Source: Halobacterium sp. CBA1132
Lineage (GTDB): Archaea; Halobacteriota; Halobacteria; Halobacteriales; Halobacteriaceae
Length of the DNA: 64,000 nucleotides
Direction: 5' to 3'
Assembly: GCF_001485535.1 (NCBI RefSeq)
Contig: NZ_BCMZ01000001.1
Span: 496,001-560,000 of the forward strand
Shown: positions 25,311-33,007 of the stretch, piece after piece
Position numbering within the stretch: the first letter of the stretch is position 1
Layout of the letters: every line of letters begins with the position of its first letter
Program-made: the position numbers and the translations under genes
The notes under the pieces: generated by a model
What the model saw: the letters and a program-made list of their open reading frames with translations, nothing else
What the model was told of the DNA's origin: nothing
Databases searched by the model: none

Positions 25311-25643
25311 CTACGAGGAGCCCAGCGGCTTCACTTGCTCCAGTTCGGCTTCGACGTGGACGCTGCTCGGGAAGTCCCACTCCATGATGTCGCGAGCGAG
25401 TTCGTCGTGGCCGTACAGTTCGATGCGGCGTCGGTAGACCGTGTAGTTCCACGTGCCGGTCTTCCCGCTGTCTCGGCCGTCGAGGGCGCTGTACAGGGGG
25501 ACAGACTGTTCGGCCGGCGTGTCGGAGTGCGGGCCTTTCATTTTCGCGCCCTTTCGACGGCACGTCTCCTTGATGTCGGAGACGATACCGTCGAGGGCGG
25601 CTCGGTCGCCGCTCTTCAGAGAGAGTTTTGTCACGAAGGTCAT
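25311..25643 (-). CDS. uS10-like ribosomal protein paralogue
   Basis: A 110-aa protein with the S10 ferredoxin-like fold pattern: TFVTKLSLKSGDRAALDGIVSDIKETCRRKGAKMKGPHSDTP, then VYRRRIELYGHDELARDIMEW, which mirrors the S10 core. The canonical rpsJ normally lies beside tuf, so this is likely the second haloarchaeal S10-family copy. The role is unknown: a specialised ribosome component or extraribosomal. ATG at 25643 begins the fold; longer readings look non-coding. Confidence 0.75.
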   Translation of the reverse strand: MTFVTKLSLKSGDRAALDGIVSDIKETCRRKGAKMKGPHSDTPAEQSVPLYSALDGRDSGKTGTWNYTVYRRRIELYGHDELARDIMEWDFPSSVHVEAELEQVKPLGSS

Positions 25644-25741
25644 GGCTGGGGAGTGCTGTACGACCCCACGTACTCCACCGTGAAAAAGCGTGTGTTTGGC
25701 CGGCTGGCGCGTGTCAGTCACCCACCCACTCCGACATTCTC

Positions 25742-25747
25742 TTAACT
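25742..25747 (+). promoter_or_regulatory. TATA-like box for the NUDIX gene
   Basis: TTAACT about 23-28 nt before the ATG at 25770; favours that start over an upstream GTG at 25764. Confidence 0.4.
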
Positions 25748-25769
25748 GGCCGTCCACTACTCCGTGTTA

Positions 25770-26201
25770 ATGACGGTCGAAGCGACCAGCGCCGGAGCCA
25801 TCTTGTTCCGCGACACGCGGGACCGGCGCGAATACCTCCTCCTGAAGAGCCGGCCCGGGGACTGGGAGTTCCCGAAGGGCGGCGTGGAGGGGGACGAAGA
25901 GCTCCAGCAGACGGCTATCAGAGAGGTACAGGAGGAAGCCGGCATCGAGGACTTCCGGCTCTTGGACGGCTTCCGAGACGACTACGACTACGTGTTCGAG
26001 GCCAACGGCACCCGCATCCACAAGACGGTCCACCTGTTCGTCGCGAAGTCATTCGAGGCCAGCGCCGAACTGTCCAGCGAGCACTCGGACCTGCAGTGGC
26101 GCGACTACGACCAAGCCATCAACACGATAACGCAGGACGGCCCGCGGGACATCCTGCGGGACGCCCACGAGTTCATCGACCAGCAGCTCGAAGAAGCCTG
26201 A
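25770..26201 (+). CDS. NUDIX hydrolase, diadenosine-polyphosphate type
   Basis: A 143-aa hydrolase with a complete Nudix box GGVEGDEELQQTAIREVQEE-AG (G-x5-E-x7-RE-x2-EE). WEFPKGGVE before it and the overall length match archaeal bis(5'-nucleosyl)-tetraphosphatase relatives. It probably cleaves ApnA or a related nucleoside diphosphate derivative. A GTG six nt upstream is an alternative start, but the TATA spacing fits ATG. Confidence 0.88.
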   Translation: MTVEATSAGAILFRDTRDRREYLLLKSRPGDWEFPKGGVEGDEELQQTAIREVQEEAGIEDFRLLDGFRDDYDYVFEANGTRIHKTVHLFVAKSFEASAELSSEHSDLQWRDYDQAINTITQDGPRDILRDAHEFIDQQLEEA

Positions 26202-26261
26202 CCGGCCTCCCACCGGTCGCGTACTTTTCACCCCGTAGCGACGCCGCCGGCGACGCCCGCG

Positions 26262-27278
26262 CTACTCGACGGTGACGACGACTTTCCCCTGATGGCTCCC
26301 GCTCTCGACGTAGCGGTACGCCTCGCGCGCTTCGTCGAAGTCGAACACGCGGTCGATCTCCGGTTCGAGTTCCTCGGCGGCCATCGCGGCGAGCATCCGG
26401 TCGAACATCGCGCGACTCCCGACGCCCATCGACCCCTCGACGCGCAGCGCCTTCCCGAGAACCGGCCCGGGATGGACCACGGCCTCCTGGTCGGCGAGCA
26501 CGCCGATGACGTGGACGTGGCCGCCGAACCCGGCGGCCTGCAGGGACTGTTCGAGCGTTCCCGCGCCGCCGACCTCGACGACGTGGTCGACGCCGCCCGT
26601 CTGCTCCGCGACGACGTCGCCCCACTCCGGCGTCTCCTCGTAGTTGACGGTGACGTCCGCGCCGAGTTCGCGGGCGCGGTCGAGCTTCTCGTCGCTGGAG
26701 GACGTGACGACGACGTCCGAGCCGCGCGCGGACGCGAACTGCGTCGCGAACGTCGAGACGCCGCCCGTGCCGAGCGCCAGCACCGTCTCGTCGGCGGACA
26801 GGTCCCCCTTCTCGACGAGTTCGCGCCACGCCGTCAGGCCCGCACACGACAGCGCCGCGCCCTGCTCGTAGGAGAGGTAGTCCGGAAGTACGGGGAGGCT
26901 GTCCGCGGGGAACGTGGCGTACTGCGTGAGTGCGCCCTCGACGTTCCCGCCCGTGGTCCGCCGCGTCTTCTCTGGGGTGACCGGGCCGTCAACCCAGTCG
27001 GGCGCGAACGGCGTCGCCACGCGGTCGCCCTCCGAGAGCCGACTGACGCCGTCACCGACAGCGACGACGTCGCCCGCGCCGTCGGACAGCGGCACGACCG
27101 GAAGCTCCGACCCTGGGTACGTGAGGTCGCTGTTCGCGATGGCGAGGTCGCGGTAGTTCAGCGACGCCGCCCGCACGCGGACGAGCGCCTCGTCGCCGGC
27201 CGGTTCGGGGCGCTCCCGCTCGACTTCCACGACGCCCTCGTAGTTCGGGTCGCCCTCCTGAACCTCGTAGGCTCGCAT
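26262..27278 (-). CDS. Zinc-independent alcohol dehydrogenase / quinone oxidoreductase (MDR family)
   Basis: A 338-aa medium-chain dehydrogenase/reductase. GroES-like N-domain (ALVRVRAASLNYRDLAI, SDGAGDVVAVGDGV), Rossmann NAD(P) site (LALGTGGVSTFATQFA), and EVGGAG-type C-domain. No structural zinc cysteines are seen, which points to a quinone or enoyl reductase rather than a zinc alcohol dehydrogenase. Substrate is unknown. It stands alone on the minus strand. Confidence 0.85.
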   Translation of the reverse strand: MRAYEVQEGDPNYEGVVEVERERPEPAGDEALVRVRAASLNYRDLAIANSDLTYPGSELPVVPLSDGAGDVVAVGDGVSRLSEGDRVATPFAPDWVDGPVTPEKTRRTTGGNVEGALTQYATFPADSLPVLPDYLSYEQGAALSCAGLTAWRELVEKGDLSADETVLALGTGGVSTFATQFASARGSDVVVTSSSDEKLDRARELGADVTVNYEETPEWGDVVAEQTGGVDHVVEVGGAGTLEQSLQAAGFGGHVHVIGVLADQEAVVHPGPVLGKALRVEGSMGVGSRAMFDRMLAAMAAEELEPEIDRVFDFDEAREAYRYVESGSHQGKVVVTVE

Positions 27279-27388
27279 ACCAGACGGTACTCCCGTGCGG
27301 TACTTCCGAGCGCCGCTCGTCGCGGGTTCCGCCGCTTCTCCGGAGCCCCAGCGAAAGACGTAGGTGGGTCGGCGGCCCCACGTTCGGC

Positions 27389-28408
27389 GTGGTCGACTCC
27401 GAGTTCGCGTTCGAACTCCGCGTCTGCGCGTGGGCCGAACACCACTGGTACCCCGACGGCGAGCGCCCCTGCATCGTCGCGCGCCAACTGGGCACGAAGC
27501 GGCGGCGCTGGGACACCGTCGTCGTGGAGGTCGACCCCGACGCGCTCGCGGCGCGCGCGAACTTCGGGACGGAGCGACTTGACTCAGACCTCCTGCACGT
27601 CGTCCGGAACGCGCCCGAAGACTGGGCGTACTACCGGGACGCGCTCCCGCACCCCGGCTACCCGTGGCGCTACGTCCGCGAGGCGATTCACGAGGCCGCC
27701 GACCGCGGCGTCGTCGAGACGCGGCGGGACGGGAACAAGATACAACTGCGCCGGAAGTGGCCGTACCCCGACTGGGTACAGCGTATCGTCGCCATCGAGA
27801 ACAAGCCCGACCTCGACGCGTCGGCGGCGGACGCGCTCGCCGACCAACTCCAGCGGGACGTGGCGCTCGGCCTCGCCGACGAGGTGTGGCTGGCGACCGA
27901 GTCCAGCGACGAGCGCGGCACCGAGCGCGCGCTGTTCGCGGAGATGCCCGTCGAAGCCGGCGTCCTCACGTTCGCGGACGGCGACGCGTCGGTGGCGTGG
28001 CACCCCCGGTCGCTCGACCCCGAATCGGCCGGCACCAGAATCACCGAGCGGCCGTCCGGTAGCGAGTTCGACCAGTCGCCCGCGAGCTTCGAGTACGTCG
28101 ACGCTGACTGGAAGGCACAGAAACGCCTCGCCATCGCCGAGCGCGCGTACGAACGGGGCTGGCGCTCGTACCTCGACACGATGCGGCCGGACTGCCGGCA
28201 CTTCTCGGTCCGCCGGGAGGCCCACGGCTACGTCCCGTACTGCGAAGCGAAAGCCCGCGAACAGACCGCCGCGGAGTGTTCGGGGTCGTGTCCCGAGTAC
28301 GAACCCGAACCGCCCGCGTGGCGACGGGGCGGCTGGCCAATCGAGGGCGGCCCCGGCGCGGCGATTCGGCGCGTCCTCGACGAGCGAAGGCAGCGAGAGC
28401 GCGAGTAA
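27389..28408 (+). CDS. Uncharacterised haloarchaeal protein, candidate PD-(D/E)xK-fold nuclease
   Basis: A 339-aa protein I take to be the DUF5787 family (name from memory). In order: helix with E5/E9 (EFAFELRVCAWAEHHW), a strand with D42 (RRRWDTVVVEVD), a wHTH-like block (95-123, REAIHEAADRGVVETRRDGN), a strand with E137-x-K139 (IVAIENKPDL), and Q153 in the next helix (DQLQRDVALG). This E-D-ExK-Q layout resembles restriction-like nucleases. The C-terminus holds four cysteines: C269, C285, C297 and C301, a likely metal or Fe-S site. GTG start. Nuclease activity is inference. Confidence 0.6.
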   Translation: MVDSEFAFELRVCAWAEHHWYPDGERPCIVARQLGTKRRRWDTVVVEVDPDALAARANFGTERLDSDLLHVVRNAPEDWAYYRDALPHPGYPWRYVREAIHEAADRGVVETRRDGNKIQLRRKWPYPDWVQRIVAIENKPDLDASAADALADQLQRDVALGLADEVWLATESSDERGTERALFAEMPVEAGVLTFADGDASVAWHPRSLDPESAGTRITERPSGSEFDQSPASFEYVDADWKAQKRLAIAERAYERGWRSYLDTMRPDCRHFSVRREAHGYVPYCEAKAREQTAAECSGSCPEYEPEPPAWRRGGWPIEGGPGAAIRRVLDERRQRERE

Positions 28409-28426
28409 GAGCGCAGCGGCGACGCG

Positions 28427-28933
28427 TCAGGCTTCGGCAGTTTCCTCGTCGTCCGGCTCGGCGACGTTCACCTCGTCGCGGGCGACCGCGAGCTTGTACG
28501 TCGGGACGGTGCGGTGTTCGACGGTGACGATGCCCTTGCGCTTGAGCGTCTGGAGCGCGCGCCGAACGTCGGCGGATTCGAGGTCCGGCACGTCGAACTC
28601 GTCGCGGACCGCGTGCAGCACCGAGACGACGCTCTCGGCGCGCTCGTCCGGGCCGGCGATGACCGCGAACACGCGGCGCTCGTTCTCGGACATGTGGACG
28701 GCAGGCGCCTCGCCGCTCTCGGGCGCCTTCCCGACGAGCTCGGCGGCTTCGGCGGTCGCGCGAACCAGGCTGTTCTCGTCGCGGTAGTAGTAGTCCCGCA
28801 GCTCCGATTCGAGGTACTGGTGGACGTCGCTGCCGCTTTCCATGTCCCAGCGGTCCTGGAGCACGCCGTTTTTCGTCGGCTGGAGTTCCACGATGTCCGC
28901 CAGCCGCTCGCGGTCCTCCTCGGAGAGGGTCAT
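28427..28933 (-). CDS. Winged-helix haloarchaeal protein (DUF5797-like)
   Basis: A 168-aa protein. The N-terminus (RERLADIVELQPTKNGVLQDRWDMESGSDVHQYLESELRDYYYRD) is a first HTH-like module. The second half (LESADVRRALQTLKRKGIVTVEHRTVPTYKL) looks like a winged helix. I believe it belongs to DUF5797, a haloarchaeal family without function. Likely a DNA- or RNA-binding regulator. It is convergent with the candidate nuclease. Confidence 0.6.
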   Translation of the reverse strand: MTLSEEDRERLADIVELQPTKNGVLQDRWDMESGSDVHQYLESELRDYYYRDENSLVRATAEAAELVGKAPESGEAPAVHMSENERRVFAVIAGPDERAESVVSVLHAVRDEFDVPDLESADVRRALQTLKRKGIVTVEHRTVPTYKLAVARDEVNVAEPDDEETAEA

Positions 28934-29012
28934 GCCAGTCGGTACTCAGCGCCGGTATTTCGGGCTTGCGAAGACCCCGGGCATTATTGGCGCCGTTCGC
29001 GTCTACCCGGGC

Positions 29013-29783
29013 ATGGCAGACACAGTCCGCTTCGAGTTCGAGGACGGCGTCGCGACCGTCACCATCGACCGCCCCGATAGCCTGAACGCGCTCAACGTCG
29101 AGACGCTGCACGCGCTCCACGACGCGGTCGAGGAGGCCGAACAGCGGGACGCTCGCGTGCTCGTGCTGACTGGCGCCGGCGACGACGCGTTCGTCGCGGG
29201 CGCGGACATCTCCCACATGGCCGAGATGAGCACGCAGGAAGCCGGCGAGTACGCCGAACTCGGCCACGACCTCGCAGACGCCATCGAGTCGTTCCCCGCG
29301 CCCGCGATCGCCGCCATCAACGGCTACGCGTTCGGCGGCGGGATGGAACTCGCGCTCGCCTGCGACCTTCGTGTCGCCAGCGACACCGCCGTGATGGGGC
29401 AGACCGAAATCGACCTCGGCATCATCCCGGGGTGGGGTGCGACCCAGCGCCTCCCCGAACTCGTCGGCGACGAGACGGCGCGCCGCCTCGTCTACTTCGG
29501 CGACCGCCTCGACGCCACCGACGCCTACGAGGAAGGCCTCGTCGGTGAGGTCGTCGCGCACGACGAACTCGACGACCACGTCGCGGAACTGGCGGCCGAC
29601 CTCGCGGGCCAGTCGCGGACCGCGCTCGCCGCCGCGAAGGACGCCATCAACCAGAGCCACGAGACCCCCCTCGACGCCGGACTGGAGTACGAGCGCCGCA
29701 CGTGGGCGAGCCTGTTCGGCAGCCACGACCAGCGCGAGGGGATGCGGGCGTTCCTCGACGACCGCGACCCGGACTTCGAGTAG
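29013..29783 (+). CDS. Enoyl-CoA hydratase/isomerase family protein
   Basis: A 256-aa crotonase. The oxyanion-hole blocks are AFVAGADISHMAEM and INGYAFGGGMELALACDLRVAS; TEIDLGIIPGWGATQRL carries the conserved catalytic-type Glu. It hydrates enoyl-CoA in beta-oxidation or related routes. No beta-oxidation genes are adjacent; the window's acyl-CoA dehydrogenase is 3.5 kb away on the opposite strand. ATG 29013 is chosen because the fold starts there; a further upstream start would overlap the opposite-strand regulator. Confidence 0.9.
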   Translation: MADTVRFEFEDGVATVTIDRPDSLNALNVETLHALHDAVEEAEQRDARVLVLTGAGDDAFVAGADISHMAEMSTQEAGEYAELGHDLADAIESFPAPAIAAINGYAFGGGMELALACDLRVASDTAVMGQTEIDLGIIPGWGATQRLPELVGDETARRLVYFGDRLDATDAYEEGLVGEVVAHDELDDHVAELAADLAGQSRTALAAAKDAINQSHETPLDAGLEYERRTWASLFGSHDQREGMRAFLDDRDPDFE

Positions 29784-29828
29784 GACGCGAGGGTAACAGT
29801 TAGGGACGTACGCCTGGTACGTTCGAGC

Positions 29829-30086
29829 ATGGCACCCGACGTGAAACTCAACGAACTCCGGGCCGAACTCGACTCGCTCACCTACCCCGCGACCCGCGAG
29901 GACGTCCTCGCGGAGTTCGACGACGTCGTGTTGCGGTACGCGGACGGCGAAGAACGCCTCGGCGACGTCGTCGGCCGCGTCACCGAGGACGTGTTCGTCA
30001 GCCCCGACGACCTCGAAGCCGCCCTCTACAACAACCTCCCGACGGAAGCCGTCGGCGAACCCGGCCAATCGGAGGGCGACGGGTGA
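29829..30086 (+). CDS. Small haloarchaeal protein (DUF5789-like)
   Basis: An 85-aa acidic protein, ELRAELDSLTYPATREDVLAEF then LYNNLPTEAVGEPGQSEGDG. I recognise this as the haloarchaeal family I recall as DUF5789, of unknown function. The SLxYPATREDVLAE pattern resembles DUF2795, a helix-turn-helix-like fold. It lies in line with enoyl-CoA hydratase upstream and TFS downstream, each with its own short promoter gap. Confidence 0.6.
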   Translation: MAPDVKLNELRAELDSLTYPATREDVLAEFDDVVLRYADGEERLGDVVGRVTEDVFVSPDDLEAALYNNLPTEAVGEPGQSEGDG

Positions 30087-30095
30087 AACAGGGGG

Positions 30096-30103
30096 CTTAA
30101 CTT
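30096..30103 (+). promoter_or_regulatory. TATA-like box for transcription factor S
   Basis: GCTTAACT about 22-29 nt before the ATG at 30125; fits a leaderless start. Confidence 0.5.
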
Positions 30104-30124
30104 ACACGACGGCCTTCACGTTGT

Positions 30125-30439
30125 ATGGAGTTCTGCGACGAGTGCGGCTCGATGATGAAAGCGGAGGACGGCCTCTGGGTGTGTGGCGGCTGCGGGAACA
30201 AACAGCCCAAAGACCCCGACGCGTCCTACGTCGTCACCGAAGGGCAAGAGGAGACCGAAATCGTCGACGTCAGCGACGCCCAAGACCGCGGGCTGCCGAC
30301 GACGGAAGTGGTCTGCCCGAACTGCGAGAACGACACCGCGCACTGGTACATGCAACAGATTCGGTCCGCCGACGAATCCGAGACGCGCTTTTTCATCTGC
30401 ACGGAGTGCGAGCAGCGCTGGCGCGAAGACGACAACTAG
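30125..30439 (+). CDS. tfs: Transcription elongation factor S (TFS)
   Basis: Archaeal TFIIS/RPB9-like cleavage factor that rescues backtracked RNA polymerase. It is 104 aa. The N-terminal zinc ribbon has CDECG and CGGCG; the C-terminal ribbon has CPNCEND and CTECEQRW. The tip loop QIRSADESET carries the DE pair that stimulates polymerase cleavage. It precedes a T-tract (30447-30452) and hairpin that probably end its mRNA, and lies 540 bp from secE-spt5. Confidence 0.95.
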   Translation: MEFCDECGSMMKAEDGLWVCGGCGNKQPKDPDASYVVTEGQEETEIVDVSDAQDRGLPTTEVVCPNCENDTAHWYMQQIRSADESETRFFICTECEQRWREDDN

Positions 30440-30595
30440 AACGGACCTTTTTACTGCGGAGGGTGCGCCGCAGGCGCACCCCCGCTTGCAAAAAGCTACG
30501 CTAAAAACGTCCTGCGCTCACTCGCTCCGCTCGCTCGCGCAGTGAAACGCGCGGCTCCGCCGCGCGTATGCTCGACCACTCCGCTCCGCACCACC
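30440..30595. repeat. Intergenic hairpin region after TFS
   Basis: Contains a T-tract and two perfect triloop hairpins at 30461-30481 (9-bp stem, loop GCA) and 30547-30567 (9-bp stem, loop TCC). It is the shared 3' region of the convergent TFS and amphi-Trp genes. Confidence 0.7.
30447..30481 (+). terminator. Candidate TFS terminator (U-tract plus hairpin)
   Basis: CTTTTT 8 nt after the TFS stop, followed by GGGTGCGCC-GCA-GGCGCACCC. The U-tract precedes the stem, as in other archaeal terminators where the tract alone does the work. Confidence 0.5.
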
Positions 30596-30880
30596 TCACT
30601 CGATTTCGAGTTCGCCGCTCGCTGCCTCTGTCTCGCCGTCCTCGGGCCACTCCAACTCGAACTCGACACTCAGTTCTTTCGCGCCGTCGGCCGGCCCCTC
30701 GCGTTCGGCTTTGACTTCGAACGTCGGGCGCTCGGGCGGGTCGAGCGTGACCTCGTCGCCGCCCGCTTTCAGCGTGATTGCCCCGCCGGATTCGAGGTTG
30801 TCCGCGACGGTGCGGAGGTACGTGGCGATTTCCTCGCGGCTGCGGTCGCTCTCGGACTCGAACAGGACTTCTTCGGGCAT
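30596..30880 (-). CDS. Amphi-Trp domain protein
   Basis: A 94-aa acidic protein. It begins EEVLFESESDRSREEIATYLRTVADNLESGG and ends KELSVEFELEWPEDGE, the pattern of the amphi-Trp fold seen across haloarchaea and some bacteria, often single-copy and small. Function is unknown. It is convergent with TFS and divergent from secE. Confidence 0.7.
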   Translation of the reverse strand: MPEEVLFESESDRSREEIATYLRTVADNLESGGAITLKAGGDEVTLDPPERPTFEVKAEREGPADGAKELSVEFELEWPEDGETEAASGELEIE

Positions 30881-30944
30881 ACGAACCGGGGTACGTCTCC
30901 CGAGGCGATAAACGAGCGGGGTGTTTCGCCTCGCTCGGCATCAA

Positions 30945-30953
30945 TAGATAAAA
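30945..30953 (+). promoter_or_regulatory. TATA box for secE-spt5
   Basis: TAGATAAAA about 27-35 nt before the secE ATG at 30980. Confidence 0.55.
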
Positions 30954-30979
30954 GAGCGCTCGCCGACTCAACTACGCGT

Positions 30980-31153
30980 ATGGACGTTCCCCTAGAGCTT
31001 TCCGCGTATACGCGCGTGCTCCGGCTGGCGAGCACGCCGTCGTGGGAGGAGTTCTCCCAGATTTCGAAAATCGCTGGCGCCGGCATCCTGCTCGTCGGCC
31101 TGATGGGCTTCGTCATCTTCCTGGTGATGGAAGTCGTCAAGGCGGTGATTTAA
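30980..31153 (+). CDS. secE: Protein translocase subunit SecE
   Basis: Essential clamp subunit of the SecYE channel (Sec61-gamma in eukaryotes). It is 57 aa with one amphipathic segment, [21 protein letters not shown], and one transmembrane helix (about 32-55, [21 protein letters not shown]). It is followed one nt later by spt5, a pairing conserved in archaea. ATG 30980 is the only start giving the compact protein with a TATA box at the right distance. Confidence 0.93.
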   Translation: MDVPLELSAYTRVLRLASTPSWEEFSQISKIAGAGILLVGLMGFVIFLVMEVVKAVI

Positions 31154-31154
31154 G

Positions 31155-31592
31155 ATGGGCGTGTACGCCGTCAAGACCACCGCGAGCCAGGAGCAGACGG
31201 TCGCCAGCATGATCGCCAACCGCGAAGCCGACGAGATTCACGCGGTGCTGGCGCCCGACGCGCTCACCAGCTACGTGATGGTCGAGGCCGACGACCACAA
31301 CATCATCGAGCGCGTGATGGAGGAGATTCCCCACGCGCGCAGCCTCGTCCCCGGCGAGTCCGGCATCAGCGAGGTCGAGCACTTCCTCTCCCCGAAGCCC
31401 GACGTCGAGGGCATCGCGGAGGGCGACATCGTCGAACTCATCGCCGGCCCGTTCAAGGGCGAGAAAGCGCAGGTCCAGCGCATCGACGAGAGCAAAGACC
31501 AAGTCACGGTCGAACTGTACGAGGCCACCGTCCCGATTCCGGTGACGGTGCGCGGCGACCAGATTCGCGTGCTGGACAGTGAGGAGCGCTGA
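31155..31592 (+). CDS. spt5: Transcription elongation factor Spt5 (NusG homologue)
   Basis: 145 aa. The NGN domain (about 1-85: [28 protein letters not shown]) binds RNA polymerase; the KOW domain (about 90-145: [18 protein letters not shown]) links transcription to the ribosome. It is translated as a unit with SecE. Its stop codon lies inside a perfect 10-bp hairpin (31581-31603). Confidence 0.95.
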   Translation: MGVYAVKTTASQEQTVASMIANREADEIHAVLAPDALTSYVMVEADDHNIIERVMEEIPHARSLVPGESGISEVEHFLSPKPDVEGIAEGDIVELIAGPFKGEKAQVQRIDESKDQVTVELYEATVPIPVTVRGDQIRVLDSEER

Positions 31593-31603
31593 AAGCGCTC
31601 CTC
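31581..31603 (+). terminator. Perfect hairpin overlapping the spt5 stop
   Basis: GAGGAGCGCT-GAA-AGCGCTCCTC, a 10-bp stem whose loop includes the GA of the TGA stop. It could form the 3' end of the secE-spt5 mRNA or regulate termination of translation. No U-tract follows immediately. Confidence 0.5.
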
Positions 31604-31661
31604 AAGCAGCGCGAGCGGCGTAGCCGCGAGCGTATTCCGAAGAACGCTAGCGACTTCCGAC

Positions 31662-32390
31662 TCAGTTCTGGGCGGCTGGTTCGACAATCGTATTTTCGAG
31701 CGTGCCGACGCCCTCGTAGGTGATTTCGACGGTGTCGCCGGGTTCGACGAGCCCCGGGTTCGCGGGGCTGCCGAACGCGATGACGTCGCCGGGGTGGAAC
31801 GTGAACCGCTCGGAGAGGAACGACACGACCTCGTAGGGGTCGAACAGCATCAGTTCGGTGTTGGCTTCCTGCCGGCGTTCGCCCGCGACGTCGGTGTGCA
31901 TGTCGATGCCGCGCGGGTCGAGGTCCGTCTCGACCCACGGGCCGAGCGGCCCGGAGCGGTCGAAGGCCTTGCGCGCGGTGCGACCAGGTTGGTCGAGCGC
32001 GTCGAGGTCGTTCATGATGGTGAACCCGCGGAGCACGTCCTCGACCTCGCTCTCGTCGACGCGGTGGCACGTCTCGCCGACGACGGCCGCGAGTTCGCCC
32101 GCGTACGTCAGTTCGTCCGTGAACGTCGGGTACGGGACGTCGGCGCCGTGGCCGACCACCGACACGGGCGGCTTGATGAAGAAGTCCGGCTGGTCGGGGC
32201 GCTCGTAGTCCATCTGGTCGAGCGTCTCGGCGTAGTTGCGGCCGACGCAGTATAGGGCCGACGGGTCGCAGGGCGCCACGAGCGCGCCGTCCTCGCCGAC
32301 GACGTACTCGGCGTCGTCGGTGGTGACGACGCCGTCGCGGTACTCGCCCGCCACGATGCCGTCGTCGGTCTGGAGTCGTGCGAGTCGCAT
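31662..32390 (-). CDS. Fumarylacetoacetate hydrolase (FAH) family protein
   Basis: A 242-aa FAH-fold hydrolase/isomerase. It has ALYCVGRNYAETLDQ, DFFIKPPVSVVGHG, ELAAVVGETCHRV (metal-binding Glu), GFTIMNDLDALD and FGSPANPGLVEPGDTVEI. These families cleave or decarboxylate 2-oxo acid substrates. Substrate is unknown, and no aromatic degradation genes are adjacent. Confidence 0.85.
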   Translation of the reverse strand: MRLARLQTDDGIVAGEYRDGVVTTDDAEYVVGEDGALVAPCDPSALYCVGRNYAETLDQMDYERPDQPDFFIKPPVSVVGHGADVPYPTFTDELTYAGELAAVVGETCHRVDESEVEDVLRGFTIMNDLDALDQPGRTARKAFDRSGPLGPWVETDLDPRGIDMHTDVAGERRQEANTELMLFDPYEVVSFLSERFTFHPGDVIAFGSPANPGLVEPGDTVEITYEGVGTLENTIVEPAAQN

Positions 32391-32438
32391 GGCTGGACGT
32401 CACGGAGCCGCGACAAATCGCTTACGAACGCGGGAGAA

Positions 32439-32780
32439 CTAGCTCGTGGTGGCGTGGGCGGCCTCGGTCGCCTCCGCGGCGTCGACGGGTTCGTCGCTGA
32501 GGAGGTCTTCGAGCACCGCCGGGTCGAGCGCGTCGGCGACGTCGTCGAGGACGCGCTCGCGCTCCCGGATGGCTTCGGCGTCGCCGTCGTAGAAGCGGAC
32601 GTACTCGGCGCGCGTGTGTTCGCGGAGCCCGTGCTTGATGGCGAAGAACCCCTCGGGGACCGTCTCATCGCAGATTTCGCACTCGTGGGCGTCGTGGTCC
32701 GCGACCTGATGGGCCAACAGCGCTTCGACGCTTCCGAACGTCGACCCACAGCCGACAATCGCACACTCCCACGCAGACAT
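32439..32780 (-). CDS. Small two-zinc-finger protein
   Basis: A 113-aa acidic protein with two C2H2-like fingers: CAIVGCGSTFGSVEALLAHQ (C-x4-C-x12-H, next His four residues later) and CEICDETVPEGFFAIKHGLREH. A helical acidic tail follows (DDVADALDPAVLEDLLSDEP). I believe this matches a haloarchaeal family numbered DUF7565, from memory. Likely nucleic-acid or protein binding. Confidence 0.7.
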   Translation of the reverse strand: MSAWECAIVGCGSTFGSVEALLAHQVADHDAHECEICDETVPEGFFAIKHGLREHTRAEYVRFYDGDAEAIRERERVLDDVADALDPAVLEDLLSDEPVDAAEATEAAHATTS

Positions 32781-33007
32781 GGGTATCCGTAGCCTGAGCG
32801 CGCAAATAAACCTTGTGTCGGATTCTCGACCACTGAACCCGCTCCGTCAGTCGATTGTATGCTTTCTGTCTGACGAATTATCGCGCCGAGAGCACTTAGA
32901 GGGGGACGTTACCGCATAACAATCGAGCCCTGATGCGGGCGGTAGGGACTTCCTGAAGTGGTTCTTGGGAAAACCGCCCGCAAAGTAATCCGCTACTGCC
33001 CGCCACG
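32781..33007. other. AT-richer gene-poor stretch with possible gene-tail remnant
   Basis: No gene stands out. A short open end reads FLKWFLGKPPAK-stop in plus frame (TTCCTGAAGTGG to TAA, 32950-32988), with an in-frame stop about 23 codons further up, so any coding sequence is broken. The sequence GATTGTATGCTTTC at about 32853-32866 is unusually AT-rich for this genome. It could be a decayed mobile-element end, unproven. Confidence 0.35.

Noticed and set aside
26292-28787. An 831-codon plus-strand open frame across the oxidoreductase and the candidate nuclease
   Set aside because: It is antisense to the MDR oxidoreductase and then out of frame with the gene at 27389, with a low-complexity Ser/Arg/Thr composition.
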